Below, piece by piece: positions 18,716 through 30,717 of a DNA stretch of 64,000 nucleotides. The translations under genes and the position numbers were made by a program. Under the pieces are notes generated by a model. The model was not told the origin of the DNA. It saw only the letters and a list, made by a program, of their open reading frames with translations, and searched no databases. The first letter of the stretch is position 1. Each line of letters starts with the position of its first letter. The stretch is from Exobasidium rhododendri (Eukaryota; Basidiomycota; Exobasidiomycetes; Exobasidiales; Exobasidiaceae), in NCBI GenBank assembly GCA_026210745.1, contig CP110630.1, positions 3,410,001 to 3,474,000 on the forward strand. Reading direction: 5' to 3'.

Positions 18716-21700
18716 ATGCACCACGATCATCCCACGCAACGTCCTGTGCCTCGCTCCAACATCGACATGATTGGCTCCCCCTATCACGTTGTCAACATCT
18801 TTAAGATCCCAGCCGTAGCGACGCAAAGAGATGTTCGAAAAGCTGTTGGTAGGCGAACCTACCATATGCGTCGAGACCCTCCCGTTCGATTCACCGTTGA
18901 CGTACCTCGTACGAATGGGCGAAACATCGGCAAGATCATCTTTGCGAAAGCAGACGATGCCAAAGCTTGGATTGACAAATACGGAGACCGCTTTTCTCTA
19001 GACCCCGTTGAAGTACACGGTGCCCAGCTCAGCTTTACAAAGAGCCTGGAGCGGGTTGATCCATTCCAGCTGCGAGCGATCCAGGATGTCGACTCGGAAG
19101 AGATTGACTCTGACTATGACGAGGAAGGCGATGGTCTGAGTCATGAGAAGCTCCTGAACCTGCGCAGAATTGAATGCGGAGGCTTTGATGACAACGGAAG
19201 CTTTTGCGTAGGTTGGCACAAAGAAGCAAAGTCAAGAGCGTCGGCCGTCTCTTTTGATGTCGACGAAGCTCGTTTGAGAATTCGATGTGAGGATATTGTC
19301 ATTCAAGCGAGCATCTATGACATAAAGTGGATATACTCGGACGATAAGCGAGAGAGGCTCTATTTTGAATTCAGACATCCTCCCATGTTTTTGCAAGACG
19401 AAAAAGGCAGCCGTTCTGCAGACTCAAGCGCATGGCTCGACTCTGCCCCTACCAACTTCAGTCGACAGGACGAACAATATAAGAGAGTGTCTGCCTTTGA
19501 TCGCGATCACGCCCACTGCGTCCAGTATGGCACGACCTATCGTGTCCATCTCAGTCGATCGACTGATTTGATTCCTTTCATAAAGAGTACAAAAGGTCGT
19601 CTGATTCTGCAAGCGAAAGTCAAGGAGATGCCAGATGGACGTGGCGATGTCTTTGACTGCTCAGGGGTGGAAACTATGCTGGAAAAGCTGGACTTTGTCG
19701 TGGCGTTTCAAGCGCAAGCTCTGCTCGGTCCGCAAGGACTGCTACCGAAAGATCTGATAAACGTGCGTGGAGAGGTGGTACAATTGCAAGCGAAATTGGG
19801 TGCCAAAAAAGCCTCGTCAGTGCTGCGCAATCTCAAGTCTGATCTTTGCGATCGAGGTCCCCTAGCTAGGCAGGAAGGAAGACCTCACTTCACGTTGAAG
19901 CAAGTAAGAGAGCGTCTCGTGCTAGCATCTAACATTGTCGTCAAGAAGGAGCTCTACAAGAAGATGGAACATCGTGACCAGATGATGATACACTCCGTCT
20001 TTATCACTCCCTCGTTTGGTCTTCGACTAGAGGGACCTCATCCAGATGAAGGAAATCGGATCTTGCGACAATACCCAGGTCAAGATGAGAACTTTATCCG
20101 CGTCCATCTTACCGAGGAGGACTGTTCCACCTTTCGAGTCGTACACGAGTACGGAAGCATTGATTCGGAAGAGATGATGCACGCTCGATTCGGTGTGGCT
20201 CTTCGCAGGGGAATCATGGTGGGAGGGCGAAAGTATCATTATCTGGCTTTCAGTGGCAGTAGCCTACGGGAGCATTCTTGCTGGTTCGTCAGGGGCTTCA
20301 AATTCGGTGGTGAAAAGATCAAAGCCTCCACGATTCGAGACAACATTGGCGAGTTGACCCATCTCCGGAATCCTGCTCGATATGCCGCTCGAATGGGTCA
20401 AGCCTTTACCGCTACCTCAAACAGTGTTTACGTAAGAGAAGAGGTTGTGCAAACACTACCAGACATAAAGTCGACGGATGGAAAGTACGAATTTTCCGAT
20501 GGAGTTGGCAGAATGTCACAAGAAGTCTGCGACAAGATCAATGGAGTCATCTTTCAAGATGTCTCTTTCACCCCAACCGTTCCTCCCAGCACGTTTCAGA
20601 TCCGAATGGGTGGAGCGAAGGGAATGATCTCGCTCGACACTAGATTGCAAGGAGAGCAAGTCCTGCTGCGTGAAAGCATGGTCAAGTACAAAATGAAAGC
20701 CAGGGATGGCTTGGTACCACTGGAAATCGCGCACTTCTACACCAGGCCGGTGCCCATGTTCCTGAATCGTCAAATGATCTCCCTGCTCGAAAGTCTCGGG
20801 GTAGAAGCAGAAGCGTTTATGAACTTACAACGCGACGCTCTGCAGGCCTTGGAAGAAGCGACGCTCTCTCCAACTGCCGCCATTCAGTTGCTGCATAGGA
20901 GTGGAGTAGGACGAGCTTGCAACATGGAGGGCATCATCAGTATGCTTCATAAGAACGGCATAAATGCAGTCACTCAGATCCCTTTTCTTCACGATGCTAA
21001 TATCAGTCTCGTCGACTTTGCACTGCGGAACATGAAGTATCGCGCGAGAATTAGGGTGCCGTATTGTCACACGCTGGTCGGCGTGATGGACGAGACAAAC
21101 ACGCTCGCAGAAGGACAGATTGTCGCTTGCATCAACGAACCAAATCATCCGATCAAGTATCTCAAGGGAAGATGCTTACTTGGCAAGAGTCCGATGTTGG
21201 CGCCAGGCGACTTGCAGTATGGCTATGCAGTCGAACCACCTCGAGACCACCCCCTACGAGCCATCACGAATGCCGTCATCTTTTCACAAAAGGGCAGCCG
21301 ACCACTGGCAAGTATGTTGAGCGGAGGTGACTTGGATGGCGATCTGTTCAACATCATCCAACATATCGACCTGATGCCCGAATTCACCACCGATGCAGCT
21401 GATTATGCTAAAAACACCATGATGGAACTGAAGAGACCCTGCACGGTGGACGATGTGATCGACTTCTTTCTCGACTACATCAAGATGGACAAGCTCGGAC
21501 TTATTGCCACTCGACACTTGGAGCTGGCGGATCGAAGTAAAGAAGGAGTGCTCGACCCAGACTGCATCAAGTTGGCCGCAATGCATTCGATTGCCGTTGA
21601 TTTTCCCAAGAGTGGTCTCCTACCCGAGATCCGTGCTATGCCGAGAGCACCTCGACAGAAGCCTGATTTCCGAAAGCCAGAATACCGAAATGAAGATCAG

Positions 21701-22678
21701 AGTGAAGACTTCCACAAGAAGCATCCACGATCAAAGGACGTCTACTATCCGAGCGTAAAGGCACTGGGTCAGATGTTCAGAGGAATCGATGTGTACAAGC
21801 AAACGAGCAAGTGGAGTAAAGAGTCGTCGAAGGTTTTGCAAGATTGGAAGGAGGAGATCTGGATGATCTTGTCCCGGACACAACCACGATCAGATGGAAA
21901 AGGCAAAACTTCAAAGACGTGGAAAGCTCATTTGAAAGAACAACGCACTTTCATTGAAGAATACTACTCTCGGCTGCATGTGATAGCGCAAGAACACTCC
22001 CTTGAATCAAAGAGCACCAATCGGTTGACGGAGGAAGAAGTGTTCCTAGGACATACTATATGTCGAGGTCCGAATGGAAGCCGATTGAGTCGATTTGACG
22101 CGACGAATAGACTGCAAGATGATTTCCAAGTGATCGTTCAAGATTTTCGAAAGAAGGTATTGTTTGAAAAGCGCTTCTTACGAGAGAACGACGTGATGCC
22201 GCTGGAAAGGAGAACGATTTGGCAATGGCTGGTCATTCATGTGGACAAGACGATCACGAAACATGATCTAGAGCTGGTGGAAATCGAACAGAGGGGTGAC
22301 AGTCTAGAATGTGTTGTCAAGCAGCTTTACAACGCCATCGAAAGAGGTCTGGCTTGGACCAAGATCGCACTGGAAGTAGATGACGATGATAGTAAAGGAC
22401 GGAGCGCGGCGTGGATCATCATACCGGCACTCTTGAAGGCCAATTCTTGTTTAGATGTCCTGGAAGACTTCCTTAAGAGAAGTGGGGAGGCCCGAGCAGA
22501 AGGTGACGACGGCGGTGACGACGGCGATGACGATGACGACAACAGCAGCGACCAAGAAAAAGCAGGCGGAAATGACGACGAACAAAGCAGCATCAACGGG
22601 GCATCAAGCGGAGCCACAACTCCCGAAGTAGGCTCAACAGGATGCCCAGTCGCTGTAGAAGATTCGCACGCAAAATAG
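18716..22678 (+). CDS. eukaryotic RNA-dependent RNA polymerase (RNA silencing type)
   Basis: One uninterrupted frame of 1320 aa. An RNA-binding-like N-terminus (SPYHVVNIFKIPAVATQRD) is followed by the polymerase core: FEFRHPPMFLQD, YKRVSAF, EFSDGVGRMSQE, IRMGGAKGM, GRACNMEGI and the catalytic loop SGGDLDGDLFN. The three catalytic Asp are residues 872, 874 and 876. The C-terminus ends in an acidic Asp/Gly/Ser-rich tail. Role in the family: copies single-stranded RNA into dsRNA for Dicer, in silencing of transposons, viruses and unpaired DNA. Its presence implies RNAi is retained, unlike in some smut fungi. No Dicer or Argonaute gene lies in the window. Being intronless at this length is unusual beside its intron-containing neighbours. 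Confidence 0.95.
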   Translation: MHHDHPTQRPVPRSNIDMIGSPYHVVNIFKIPAVATQRDVRKAVGRRTYHMRRDPPVRFTVDVPRTNGRNIGKIIFAKADDAKAWIDKYGDRFSLDPVEVHGAQLSFTKSLERVDPFQLRAIQDVDSEEIDSDYDEEGDGLSHEKLLNLRRIECGGFDDNGSFCVGWHKEAKSRASAVSFDVDEARLRIRCEDIVIQASIYDIKWIYSDDKRERLYFEFRHPPMFLQDEKGSRSADSSAWLDSAPTNFSRQDEQYKRVSAFDRDHAHCVQYGTTYRVHLSRSTDLIPFIKSTKGRLILQAKVKEMPDGRGDVFDCSGVETMLEKLDFVVAFQAQALLGPQGLLPKDLINVRGEVVQLQAKLGAKKASSVLRNLKSDLCDRGPLARQEGRPHFTLKQVRERLVLASNIVVKKELYKKMEHRDQMMIHSVFITPSFGLRLEGPHPDEGNRILRQYPGQDENFIRVHLTEEDCSTFRVVHEYGSIDSEEMMHARFGVALRRGIMVGGRKYHYLAFSGSSLREHSCWFVRGFKFGGEKIKASTIRDNIGELTHLRNPARYAARMGQAFTATSNSVYVREEVVQTLPDIKSTDGKYEFSDGVGRMSQEVCDKINGVIFQDVSFTPTVPPSTFQIRMGGAKGMISLDTRLQGEQVLLRESMVKYKMKARDGLVPLEIAHFYTRPVPMFLNRQMISLLESLGVEAEAFMNLQRDALQALEEATLSPTAAIQLLHRSGVGRACNMEGIISMLHKNGINAVTQIPFLHDANISLVDFALRNMKYRARIRVPYCHTLVGVMDETNTLAEGQIVACINEPNHPIKYLKGRCLLGKSPMLAPGDLQYGYAVEPPRDHPLRAITNAVIFSQKGSRPLASMLSGGDLDGDLFNIIQHIDLMPEFTTDAADYAKNTMMELKRPCTVDDVIDFFLDYIKMDKLGLIATRHLELADRSKEGVLDPDCIKLAAMHSIAVDFPKSGLLPEIRAMPRAPRQKPDFRKPEYRNEDQSEDFHKKHPRSKDVYYPSVKALGQMFRGIDVYKQTSKWSKESSKVLQDWKEEIWMILSRTQPRSDGKGKTSKTWKAHLKEQRTFIEEYYSRLHVIAQEHSLESKSTNRLTEEEVFLGHTICRGPNGSRLSRFDATNRLQDDFQVIVQDFRKKVLFEKRFLRENDVMPLERRTIWQWLVIHVDKTITKHDLELVEIEQRGDSLECVVKQLYNAIERGLAWTKIALEVDDDDSKGRSAAWIIIPALLKANSCLDVLEDFLKRSGEARAEGDDGGDDGDDDDDNSSDQEKAGGNDDEQSSINGASSGATTPEVGSTGCPVAVEDSHAK

Positions 22679-22819
22679 AGCTTTTTTTTCACTCCCTCTC
22701 CCCCCCGACGTTCATCGTCGAACACAGTAGAATACCACCCCTTTCCCTTTTTTTTTCTTTGACTGTCAAAGTAGCATCATCATTTGTCCATTAAATTTGA
22801 TCTGTCTACATTCTTTGCT

Positions 22820-24161
22820 TTATCGTAGCGATTTCTTAGGGGTAATTTGAGCGTAAATTGGCTCGACTTTCTGCAGAACATCTTGGTGAATATCACTAAT
22901 GACACTTTTTGATTCCTTGCTCCATTTCTCCCTCCAGAAATGAATGCCGGCGGGTTGAAGAGAGTGCCTCTTGGCAAAGGATTCTAGGGAGAAATGTTCC
23001 CTCTGTGGAACTTTTGAAAGGCTGAGAGGTCCACTTTGCTCCAGCACGATCATAGAATATCGGTGATACTTTGTGCCGTTCTGTGGGTGAGGTGGGATGT
23101 ACGGTAAGGCGGTCTTTGCTTTACTAGTGTCTACAGCGGTCTGCTTGAGTGAAAGAGGAATGTCGTGGCTATTGGTAGGGGTGGAAGATTGGGGGGGGGG
23201 AGGCGTAAGTCTCAAGTAAGCGAAAGCTATGTCGAATCCTCACATCATCTCGCACTCACACAAGCCAATGAGCAAAAGAGCCTAACCTCTGCTCCATTTC
23301 GTAAGGAGCGTCCACATCAACAAGAGCAAGCGTGTACAGCCTTTCTTCAGAATGCGATGGAGTAGCTGTGACGGCCGGTACCTCGTACGTCTGATAAAAG
23401 CGCAAAAGTCAGAGTCATCAGCTTATAGCAAGGTCGCCTGTGCGGCGGCTTTGTCTTTCTCACTTTATTGGCTTCAACAAAACAGCCTGGCAGCACATCC
23501 CCTCCTTCGCCTCCATGATCATGGAAGCCTTCCCCTTGCCCAAAGGCGACCTGTAGATCTAGCACTGGCGTGATGTGTGAGATGGCGTCCGGTAGAACAT
23601 TCATGAGACGAATCCTCTCCAGCAGTCTCGGCAGTCGACTTGTTCTCCACTTCTTCTCTCTCAGGTGAGCAAATACGGGGTTCGTCAAAGGAGCTGGAGG
23701 ACGTTGTAGAACAGAGAATATTGTTAGGGTTCCTGGACAATAGCGAGAATGAATGCCTCTTCCTTTTACTCACCATCTTTTTCATTCTCAAATCTCCATC
23801 GTATTTCCGGATCGTTGATCTGACTTGCTACAAGATGACTGTTCAATTTGGCTTCTACTATCCTAGCCTCACTCGAGCCTGCTTCGTACTGCTCTGCCTC
23901 CCTTTGTAAAACAGCAATCTGTTGCTTTAGCCGAGATTGTTGCGTGGAAATATACTTCAAGGCCTCATCGTATGCAGGTTCTGTCCCTGGCTCGATCGGT
24001 GGCTTCCAAGATGAAGATGATGACGCTGCTGATGAAGAGGAAGAAAATGAAGAAGAAGAAGGCGAAGGCGAAGACGATGTAGACGGGATCGACTGTGATG
24101 CAAAAGTACGGATCGTCGACCTTGTGCGGCTACGGAGAAGTGAAGCTGCACTGCTCGCCAT
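22820..24161 (-). CDS. MRPL35: mitochondrial large ribosomal subunit protein mL38 (PEBP-like)
   Basis: Exons 24161-23774, 23693-23464, 23390-23287 and 23210-22820 give 370 aa. ATG at 24161 was preferred over the in-frame one at 24167 because it has A at -3 and G at +4. The N-terminus is a mitochondrial presequence (LLRSRTRSTIRTFAS) followed by a poly-Ser run. Then YDEALKYISTQQSRLKQQI, DPEIRWRFEN, and the phosphatidylethanolamine-binding-like fold: NVLPD, ERLYTLALVDVDAP and LPYIPPHPQNGTKYHRY. These blocks match mL38. The intron 3 donor (GTTAGG) is weaker than the others, so that junction is the least certain. It is divergent from VPS74. Confidence 0.85.
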
Positions 24162-24526
24162 GATCATGTAGTTCTTTGAGAGAAGAATGCCAACTCCATA
24201 GCAACCACCTCTTCCCAATTTTCTTGACACGGCTCTGCACATCTTGCAACCCACTTCAGTCAAGCTTGCGTCACGTGTGTGCACTCCAGACATTCATGGC
24301 GCTCCCTGCGAGAAGTCTAACCAGCAATGCAACCAGGCGTCATAACTAGCAGCTATTACAGGAACACCAAGGGATACGTCCATACACAGGGAGGTTCACA
24401 CGAGCATCAGAGCGTGATTGTTGCTTCTCAAGACGGGGAAGCCTCTGGACACGAAAGGTTGTAGTCATTCTGGGAATAGGCAAAGTGGTCATACAAGAGA
24501 GCAAAGTGTAACGCATAATCACAGCA
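24162..24526. other. divergent promoter region, mL38 / VPS74
   Basis: 365 bp between opposite start codons. I see no gene, repeat or RNA. Confidence 0.45.
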
Positions 24527-26221
24527 ATGGACTCGGCAGGCGGACTACAGAGGAGGAGGGCAGGAGCCGGCTTGACGTCGGCGACAGGTGGCAATGGTGC
24601 CAGTGGATCATACGACGACGAGGATAATCTGCCTTCGAGGACAACATCGCCTCATCCCTCTACGTCCAATGGTAATGCATCGACCTCGAAGAAGCCTAGA
24701 GATTCGACATTATCTTCTTCTGGCATCCAGGGCAATGGAGCCGAGCTGAGGGGTGGAGCTGGAAGTATCACAATGACCAGTCAGGGCGGGCATCGAATTG
24801 CCTACGACCCTCGCGATTTGCAAGACGAGGTGGAAACTGCTGATCATCCCCGACTGACGCTAATGGAGGAGTGTCTATTGCTCGGTCTGAAGGACAAGCA
24901 GGTGAGTGATGGTCTTCTACTTTCTGTTTACAGAGGTGTACCGAGGCAATCACAGTCTTCCCGCTCTCCACCATGATACTCACTAATTCTCTCTCTACTC
25001 TTCAGGGCTACTTGTCCTTCTGGAACGACAACATTTCATATACCCTGCGCGGCTGTATCTTGATTGAGCTAGCGCTACGAAAGAGAATAACTGTCTCAAA
25101 GGACTCATCTGCTTCTCACCGACCGCGGGGGGTCGGGTCCTTTCCCGTCCAAGATCGCTTGATTGAAGTCATAGATGGGAAGATGACCGGGGAAGTACTC
25201 TTGGACGAAGCATTGAAGCTGATGAAGGCGAGCGAGAGGATGAGTACTGCACAGTGGGTGGACCTACTCAGTGGTAAGTGTATCGTTTGTACCACGTAAA
25301 CAAGGATCACCTTTCTGAACTTTCTTCATTGACCCTCAGGCGAGACTTGGAACGTCACAAAGATAGGTTATCAGCTCAAGCAAGTCCGAGAAAGGCTTGC
25401 GAAAGGTCTTGTGGACAAGGGCATCTTGCGAACAGAGAAGCGCAATTTTTTACTCTTCGACATGGCGACACACCCAGTAGCAGACAGTTCGGCAAAGGAC
25501 GCAGTCCTTCGACGAGTCCTGTCCTTGCTCACCTCTACCAACACCACAGTTCACTCTCATCTGCTTTATCGAGAAGAGAAGAAGCAGATCATATTCCCAA
25601 CAATGAGAGCTCTCTGTCTGCTTTGGTGAGCAACCTTCTTCGTGCTCTTTACAAGAAAGGAATGTCTTGCTCATTCTCCTCCCTTTCGGTGCTTCGGTCA
25701 AATCGAACAGCTGCAGCTTCAGTGCAAACGTGCTTGAAAACGCACTGACGCACTTATCATACGATGCGAGAGAGACTGCGTTTCAGAAAGTGGACGACCT
25801 TTTGAGCGAATTCGCATGCTGGCCGTGAGTGGAATAGCTTGGGGGGGTTGAACAGAGATGTCGAAAGGTGCAGAGTGATGCTCAGAGGATGGATGTTCTG
25901 CTCCCTACCTAGTATGGCGCCAAAGAGTGGAAACGTGACAAGAAATGCAGGGCAAAGAATAGGGGAGGGCAGTATGTTGTCACCTGGCGTGGAGACACCT
26001 GGAGCAAGCATCAACGAGCTGGCCAATGCGGTTCGCGCAGAGATGAACGGGGACCCCTCAGGAATCGCTTTAGGGGCCTTTGAAGCGATTGCCGGCGTCT
26101 TACACACGTAAGTAAATGGGAAAAGGGTGGAAAACAATGAGAATGGAAGGGATACGGGAACGCTTACCATTCAAAGCCTTTCCCGTTCACCAGACTATCA
26201 AGAATGGACAGTTTACTCTAG
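24527..26221 (+). CDS. VPS74: Golgi phosphoprotein 3 / Vps74 (GPP34 family)
   Basis: Six exons: 24527-24901, 25006-25273, 25340-25625, 25717-25824, 25913-26107 and 26194-26221; 419 aa. A disordered N-terminus is followed by the GPP34 domain: [72 protein letters not shown] and [17 protein letters not shown]. Role: PI4P-binding adaptor that retains glycosyltransferases in the Golgi by binding their tails and coatomer. The last, 28-nt exon supplies the conserved end LSRMDSLL, which confirmed the otherwise ambiguous 3' splice choice (a later acceptor gives an unrelated tail). The protein is longer than yeast Vps74 at both the N-terminus and before the last 40 residues. Confidence 0.9.
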
Positions 26222-26501
26222 TCCCCGATCCTCATCACGCATGTCTCCTCGTCTCTTTTCTTCAGTCTTCTGCTTCCATTGGTGTGCGCCGTTGGATCTT
26301 GTCACATTCTGCATGGGTAGTAATAGTATCGTATGCGAGATACATTTGAGCTGGTGAACAGGAGCAGTAGTGGGAGGGGTTTAGTGGAAGAGAGAAGAGG
26401 TATACGTAGCTGTGGTGGTAGTAGCAGCAATCACGAGGGGCTGGTGGTGTACAGTGGGTGGATTGTATCGGCAAGCGATGGAAGATAGGAGAGGACAGAC
26501 G

Positions 26502-29500
26502 TCAAGCGTACTGTTCCAAGTCGAGTGTCAGTGTCGCACTCGAGTTGATCTGCTGATTTCGCATGACTCCTACCAGCGCAGAGCTTCTTTCATAGAGGGA
26601 AGCTTTATGAGAGATGACGATGAACTGCAACTCATTACTCGCTCTTGAGCGAATGTAGTCTGCTACCCTCTGAACATTGGCGCTGTCCAGAGCGGCATCT
26701 ACCTCGTCGAGAATGATAAACGGAGCCGGGTAGACACTTTGAATGGCAAACACCAGTGCAATAGCGGCCATTGTCTTTTCGCCACCACTCAGGTTATCAA
26801 TCCCTCGAAACGTCTTGGCAGGAGGAATGGCGGAGAATTGTAAGCCACCCAAGTACGGCTCCTCGATGTTCTCCAGGATCAAGTAAGCCGAGCCACCTTT
26901 AGGGCTAATCTTGGACTTTGTCAATTCTTTGTACGACTTGTCAATCTTGCTTGTGATATGGTTGAACGCTTTGTGGTACAAATCGCAACGTAGTTTCTTC
27001 AGCCGCAAGAACTCGTCAGATGTTCTCTTGACCTCTTTGCGAGACTTTTCAAAGTCTACGTCTACTTCGGCCAGTCTTGACTCCGTGTCGGTGAGTCGCT
27101 CGTTTGCTTTGATGTGTGGCGACAGTCTGTCCATCTCGTTGGTCGCGACGTCGATTCGGTCTTGCATCTCCCTCGCCATTTCCTCGCTTGCGTTCTGCTT
27201 TTCTGCTCGACTCAGGGTGGTGAAGTTGACCTTGATGCCGTAGTCTGGTACTCGCAGCGTGAAGGGAGCTGTTTCGTCCAAGTCCATTGAATCGTCGACA
27301 TCATCGTCCCCGTCCCCGTCCTCGTCCTCGTCATCCCCCCTTAATGACACTTTCTTCTCGAGCGGTACTTGATGCAGCTCCTTTGATCCAGACAAGAGAG
27401 GGAGTGTGATTTCTTCCAGTCGGCACCGTCGATACAGCTTCAGTCGTTCCGTCGAGACTGTCTCCATCTCGAATTGCAAGGACGCCACTTCTTTCGCAAG
27501 GCCATCCAGCGCACCTTGAGCCTCTCCCACCAGCTTCCGCTCTCTTACCATCGCTTCACTGGATTGCTTTTCGCTTGCTGCCAATTCTTTCATCACTTCC
27601 TTCATCTCATCGACTTCACGAGTGATGCTGTCCAACACTGCTTTCAAGCTCTTCCTCTCCTCCCGCAGCTTCTTCAGTCTTTCGCCAGCCTCGGTGATCG
27701 TCTTGTCGTGGTATTCTATGCGAACGTCCTGCGCTTCTAGTTGACTCTGGGCGAACTCAATGGCAGTCTCAAGCCTCTTCAACTGCTGTTCGTACTGTGC
27801 TCTTGCGTCGTTTTGCTGTTGCATCAGCTTCAACTGGCCTTCTTCATACTCTCGAATGTCTCCTACTCTGATCCGTCGACAAAAGTCGGCAAAGATGACA
27901 TCGTCTTCTGCATAGACGGCCCTCTCCAGCTCCGTCTTCTGCTTCACGAGCTCTTGCACTTCCTCCTTGCTGCCCTCGATGCGAGGTGCCAAGGTGGCGC
28001 TCTGCCTGTCCAACGCCTTGATCTCGTCCCGTGCACCTGCCAACTGCTTCACAATGCTGCTCATTTCATCTTGGAGCGCCGCCAAGTCGACTTCGAGTCT
28101 CGCCACCTGAGCCGCACCGTCGTCTCTCCTGTTCAACTCAATCTTCTCCCGGCCTAGTGCCGTCAATTTTGCCAGACAGTCGTCTCTCTGTCGCTCTAGC
28201 CCTTCCACTTCTTGATCTGGCCATCGCCTTCCTCGCGTCTCGCCACTTTGACCACCAGAAATTAGGCCACTCTTGTGGATCACCGTCCCTTCCAATGTGA
28301 CTGCTTTGATTTCTTGCTTCTTGTCGTAACAGATCGTTCTTGCAAGTGCCATGCCGTCACAGACAATCGTGTTTCCACAAGCATACTGTAGTGCTCGTTG
28401 TAATTTGGGATCGAATTCGATAATGTCGATTGCAAGTCGAGCTCCCGTGGCGATACTTCGCAGTCGATCGTTGATCTCCTTGACCTGGATCGAGCTCAAC
28501 GGGATGAAGGTGGCCTGGAACGATCGCGAGTCCTTGAGGTATTGAATGCAGTCTGTGGCATCCTTCTGCGTCTGCACAACGATTGCATCGGCATTCCTTC
28601 CCAGGACGGTGGAGATGGCCGTTTCGTACTTACGTTGAGTAGGTCGACACAAGTCGCCTAGTCGGCCCAGAACGCCGGGATAATTTCTTTGCAGGGTCTG
28701 GATCGTCTCCTTTCTCTTCACTTCTTGCTCCGTTTCCCTCTTGTAGGTGGATGCTTCCAGCAGTTGATCGTGACACTTTTTGAACGTGATCGTGATGTCT
28801 TCCACCTCGGCATCGATCTCCCCTTTCCTCTTCTCGGCCTCCGAGATGGCAGATCGAACAGCCGAGAGTGACTGATGTGCCGAATTCTGCTTCTCTTGGA
28901 GCTTCGCCTTACGCTCTTGAAGTGCTGCCTCTTCCGACGTAAGCTTCTTCTTCTTCGTCTCCGCCTCGACCTGCTTCTCTTCCATCGATTGCAACCTGCC
29001 CTTCTTTGCTTTGATGTCCCTGGAAAGCAGCTCTAGCTTTTGCCTTTCTGTCGTCGCTTTTGCGTTCGCTTCTGCTTTGAGTTGATGATACTTTGTCAAG
29101 TCTGCTTCGCTCAGATTGAGACCCCGAGCAGTAGAGGCGCTTGCATGCTCTTGCGCTGCTTCATCTGCCCTCGCTCTGGCATCCGTCTGGTTTCCTTCGA
29201 AGCCTACAATCTCGGTCTTGAGCTTCTGCACAACCGGCTCGATTGCTTTTTTTAACTTCTCAGCATTTGCAATCTTGTCCTTTGTCATCTTGATCTTCTC
29301 CTCGATTGCAATCAAATCTGGTTGTTGCCTTTCCACTTCCTTCTCTTTGCTTCGAATCATCTTCTTCTGCTCCAGCATTCGTCCGGCCAGTTGTGCATGT
29401 TCCTTTCTCCTCTTGTTGTGGCTCTTCTCGGCGTCGTTTGTTTGTTTCTGCAGCGAAGGTGCCTTTGCATCACCCTCCTCTAGCGCCTTTGCTATTCGCT

Positions 29501-29920
29501 CAATCTTCTTCTGTTGATGAAACAGTGTCCATAGCACCTTGTGCTGTACATGTGAATCTCGATCAATCTGCAGACGCTTGAACCTTTCCGCTTCGTTTTT
29601 TTGGCCTTTGAGCAGGTTCACTTCGGTGTTCATCCCTTTTCTCTTCAGGAGCGCGTACCGTTGTGCTTCGAATGCCCGCTCCTGAGCAACCTTTGCAGCC
29701 TCGTAGGCCTCTTTGTATTCGAGCGATCCACTGATCTGATCGACCAAGAGACTCAGCTCCTTTGGGCTCTGTGATGCAATAGACTCTACATCACCTTGAA
29801 AGACGAGGAAATTCTTCGCTTTCACCAAGATGTTGAAAGCTTTAAGTCGCTCGTTGTAAGCATTTGCAGTGAGGACACGGTTGTTGACTCGGTACTCGCT
29901 CGCACCGGCCAATGTGATAC

Positions 29921-29951
<31 letters not shown>

Positions 29952-30388
29952 GATCACATAGATGTTATCAAGGTGGGGAGAGGGGGGGGGTTGTCAGCTC
30001 CAGAGCATAGAGGAGGGATACACACTCTTCCCAGCACGATGGTCACTCACCTCCGCTTGAAGAGATGCTCCTTCTCGTCCGAATCATGGTACACGGCAGT
30101 GACGCTGGCTTTCGACGGATGTGCGCTCTCGTCATCGTTCTCGTCATTGTCCTCGTCTACAGCCGTATAATTGTTGCCACCCGACCCGTGACGATATATG
30201 AGGTCTTTCAGCTGACTGCTCCTCAACTGGAGACTCCTGACACCCAGCACAAAGCTGATGGCGTCCATCAAATTTGATTTTCCACTTCCATTGGGCCCGA
30301 TCACTGCGCTGAATGTGTGAAACGGTCCAATGCTCTGCTGACCTCGATAAGATTTGAAGTTCTCCACCTCGAGACGTATGAGCGGCAT
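26502..30388 (-). CDS. SMC1: cohesin subunit Smc1
   Basis: Two exons, 30388-30051 and 29919-26502; 1251 aa, the normal Smc1 length. The start [16 protein letters not shown] is canonical. Walker A GPNGSGKS is at residues 31-38; then come two long coiled coils around the hinge ([43 protein letters not shown]). The ABC signature [17 protein letters not shown] and Walker [13 protein letters not shown] are near the C-terminus. An acidic Asp-rich insertion sits at about 27290-27345. Role: with Smc3 and Scc1 it forms the ring that holds sister chromatids. The single 131-nt intron ends in a (TCA)n repeat. An MCB-like ACGCGT lies about 170 bp upstream of the ATG. Confidence 0.96.
29920..29950. repeat. 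(TGA/TCA)n trinucleotide repeat at the SMC1 intron 3' end
   Basis: About ten trinucleotide units. On the coding (minus) strand it reads as TCA repeats and forms the last part of the SMC1 intron, including the CAG acceptor. Confidence 0.85.
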
Positions 30389-30717
30389 GATGACAATGCA
30401 CCCAATAGGCGAGCAGAGGTTTGACAAAGGTAAAGGAGACACCCAAGCTCGGTCAGGATCACGATGTCACTGCAGAGGGAGTGAACAAGGGGAGCAAACT
30501 TCGCGAAAGTACGCCCTGCACAATTCCTTTGCGTGGAGCTCGCGAGTACAACAAAACGCGTCGACGCGAGTGTACGCGACTTTGGCAGTGGGAGGGAGGG
30601 AGGGGGGGGGGCGAGAAAAGTCTATTGCCTCCAGAGATGGTAGAAGTATCGATACAGGAAAGGATCTAAGTGACGTGGGGGGGACTGTATAGACGGGTGG
30701 GAGCCGATGGCGTCTTT
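30389..30717. other. intergenic: SMC1 promoter and MER3 3' region
   Basis: 329 bp containing the palindromic ACGCGT at 30556-30561 (MluI cell-cycle box type) with further CGACGCG and TACGCG nearby, then a G-rich run at about 30590-30612. MER3 reads toward this region. No gene was recognised. Confidence 0.5.
30556..30561. promoter_or_regulatory. MCB-like ACGCGT element upstream of SMC1
   Basis: Exact ACGCGT palindrome 168 bp from the SMC1 start codon. In yeasts this motif (MBF site) drives G1/S expression, including cohesin genes. Function here is inferred from the motif and its position only. Confidence 0.4.

Noticed and set aside
26194-26331. Alternative VPS74 3' end using an acceptor near 26268
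   Set aside because: It gives an unrelated hydrophobic tail, while the acceptor at 26193 gives the conserved LSRMDSLL end.
27741-28157. 138-codon frame antisense to SMC1
   Set aside because: Leu-rich shadow of the coiled coil; no homology or start context.
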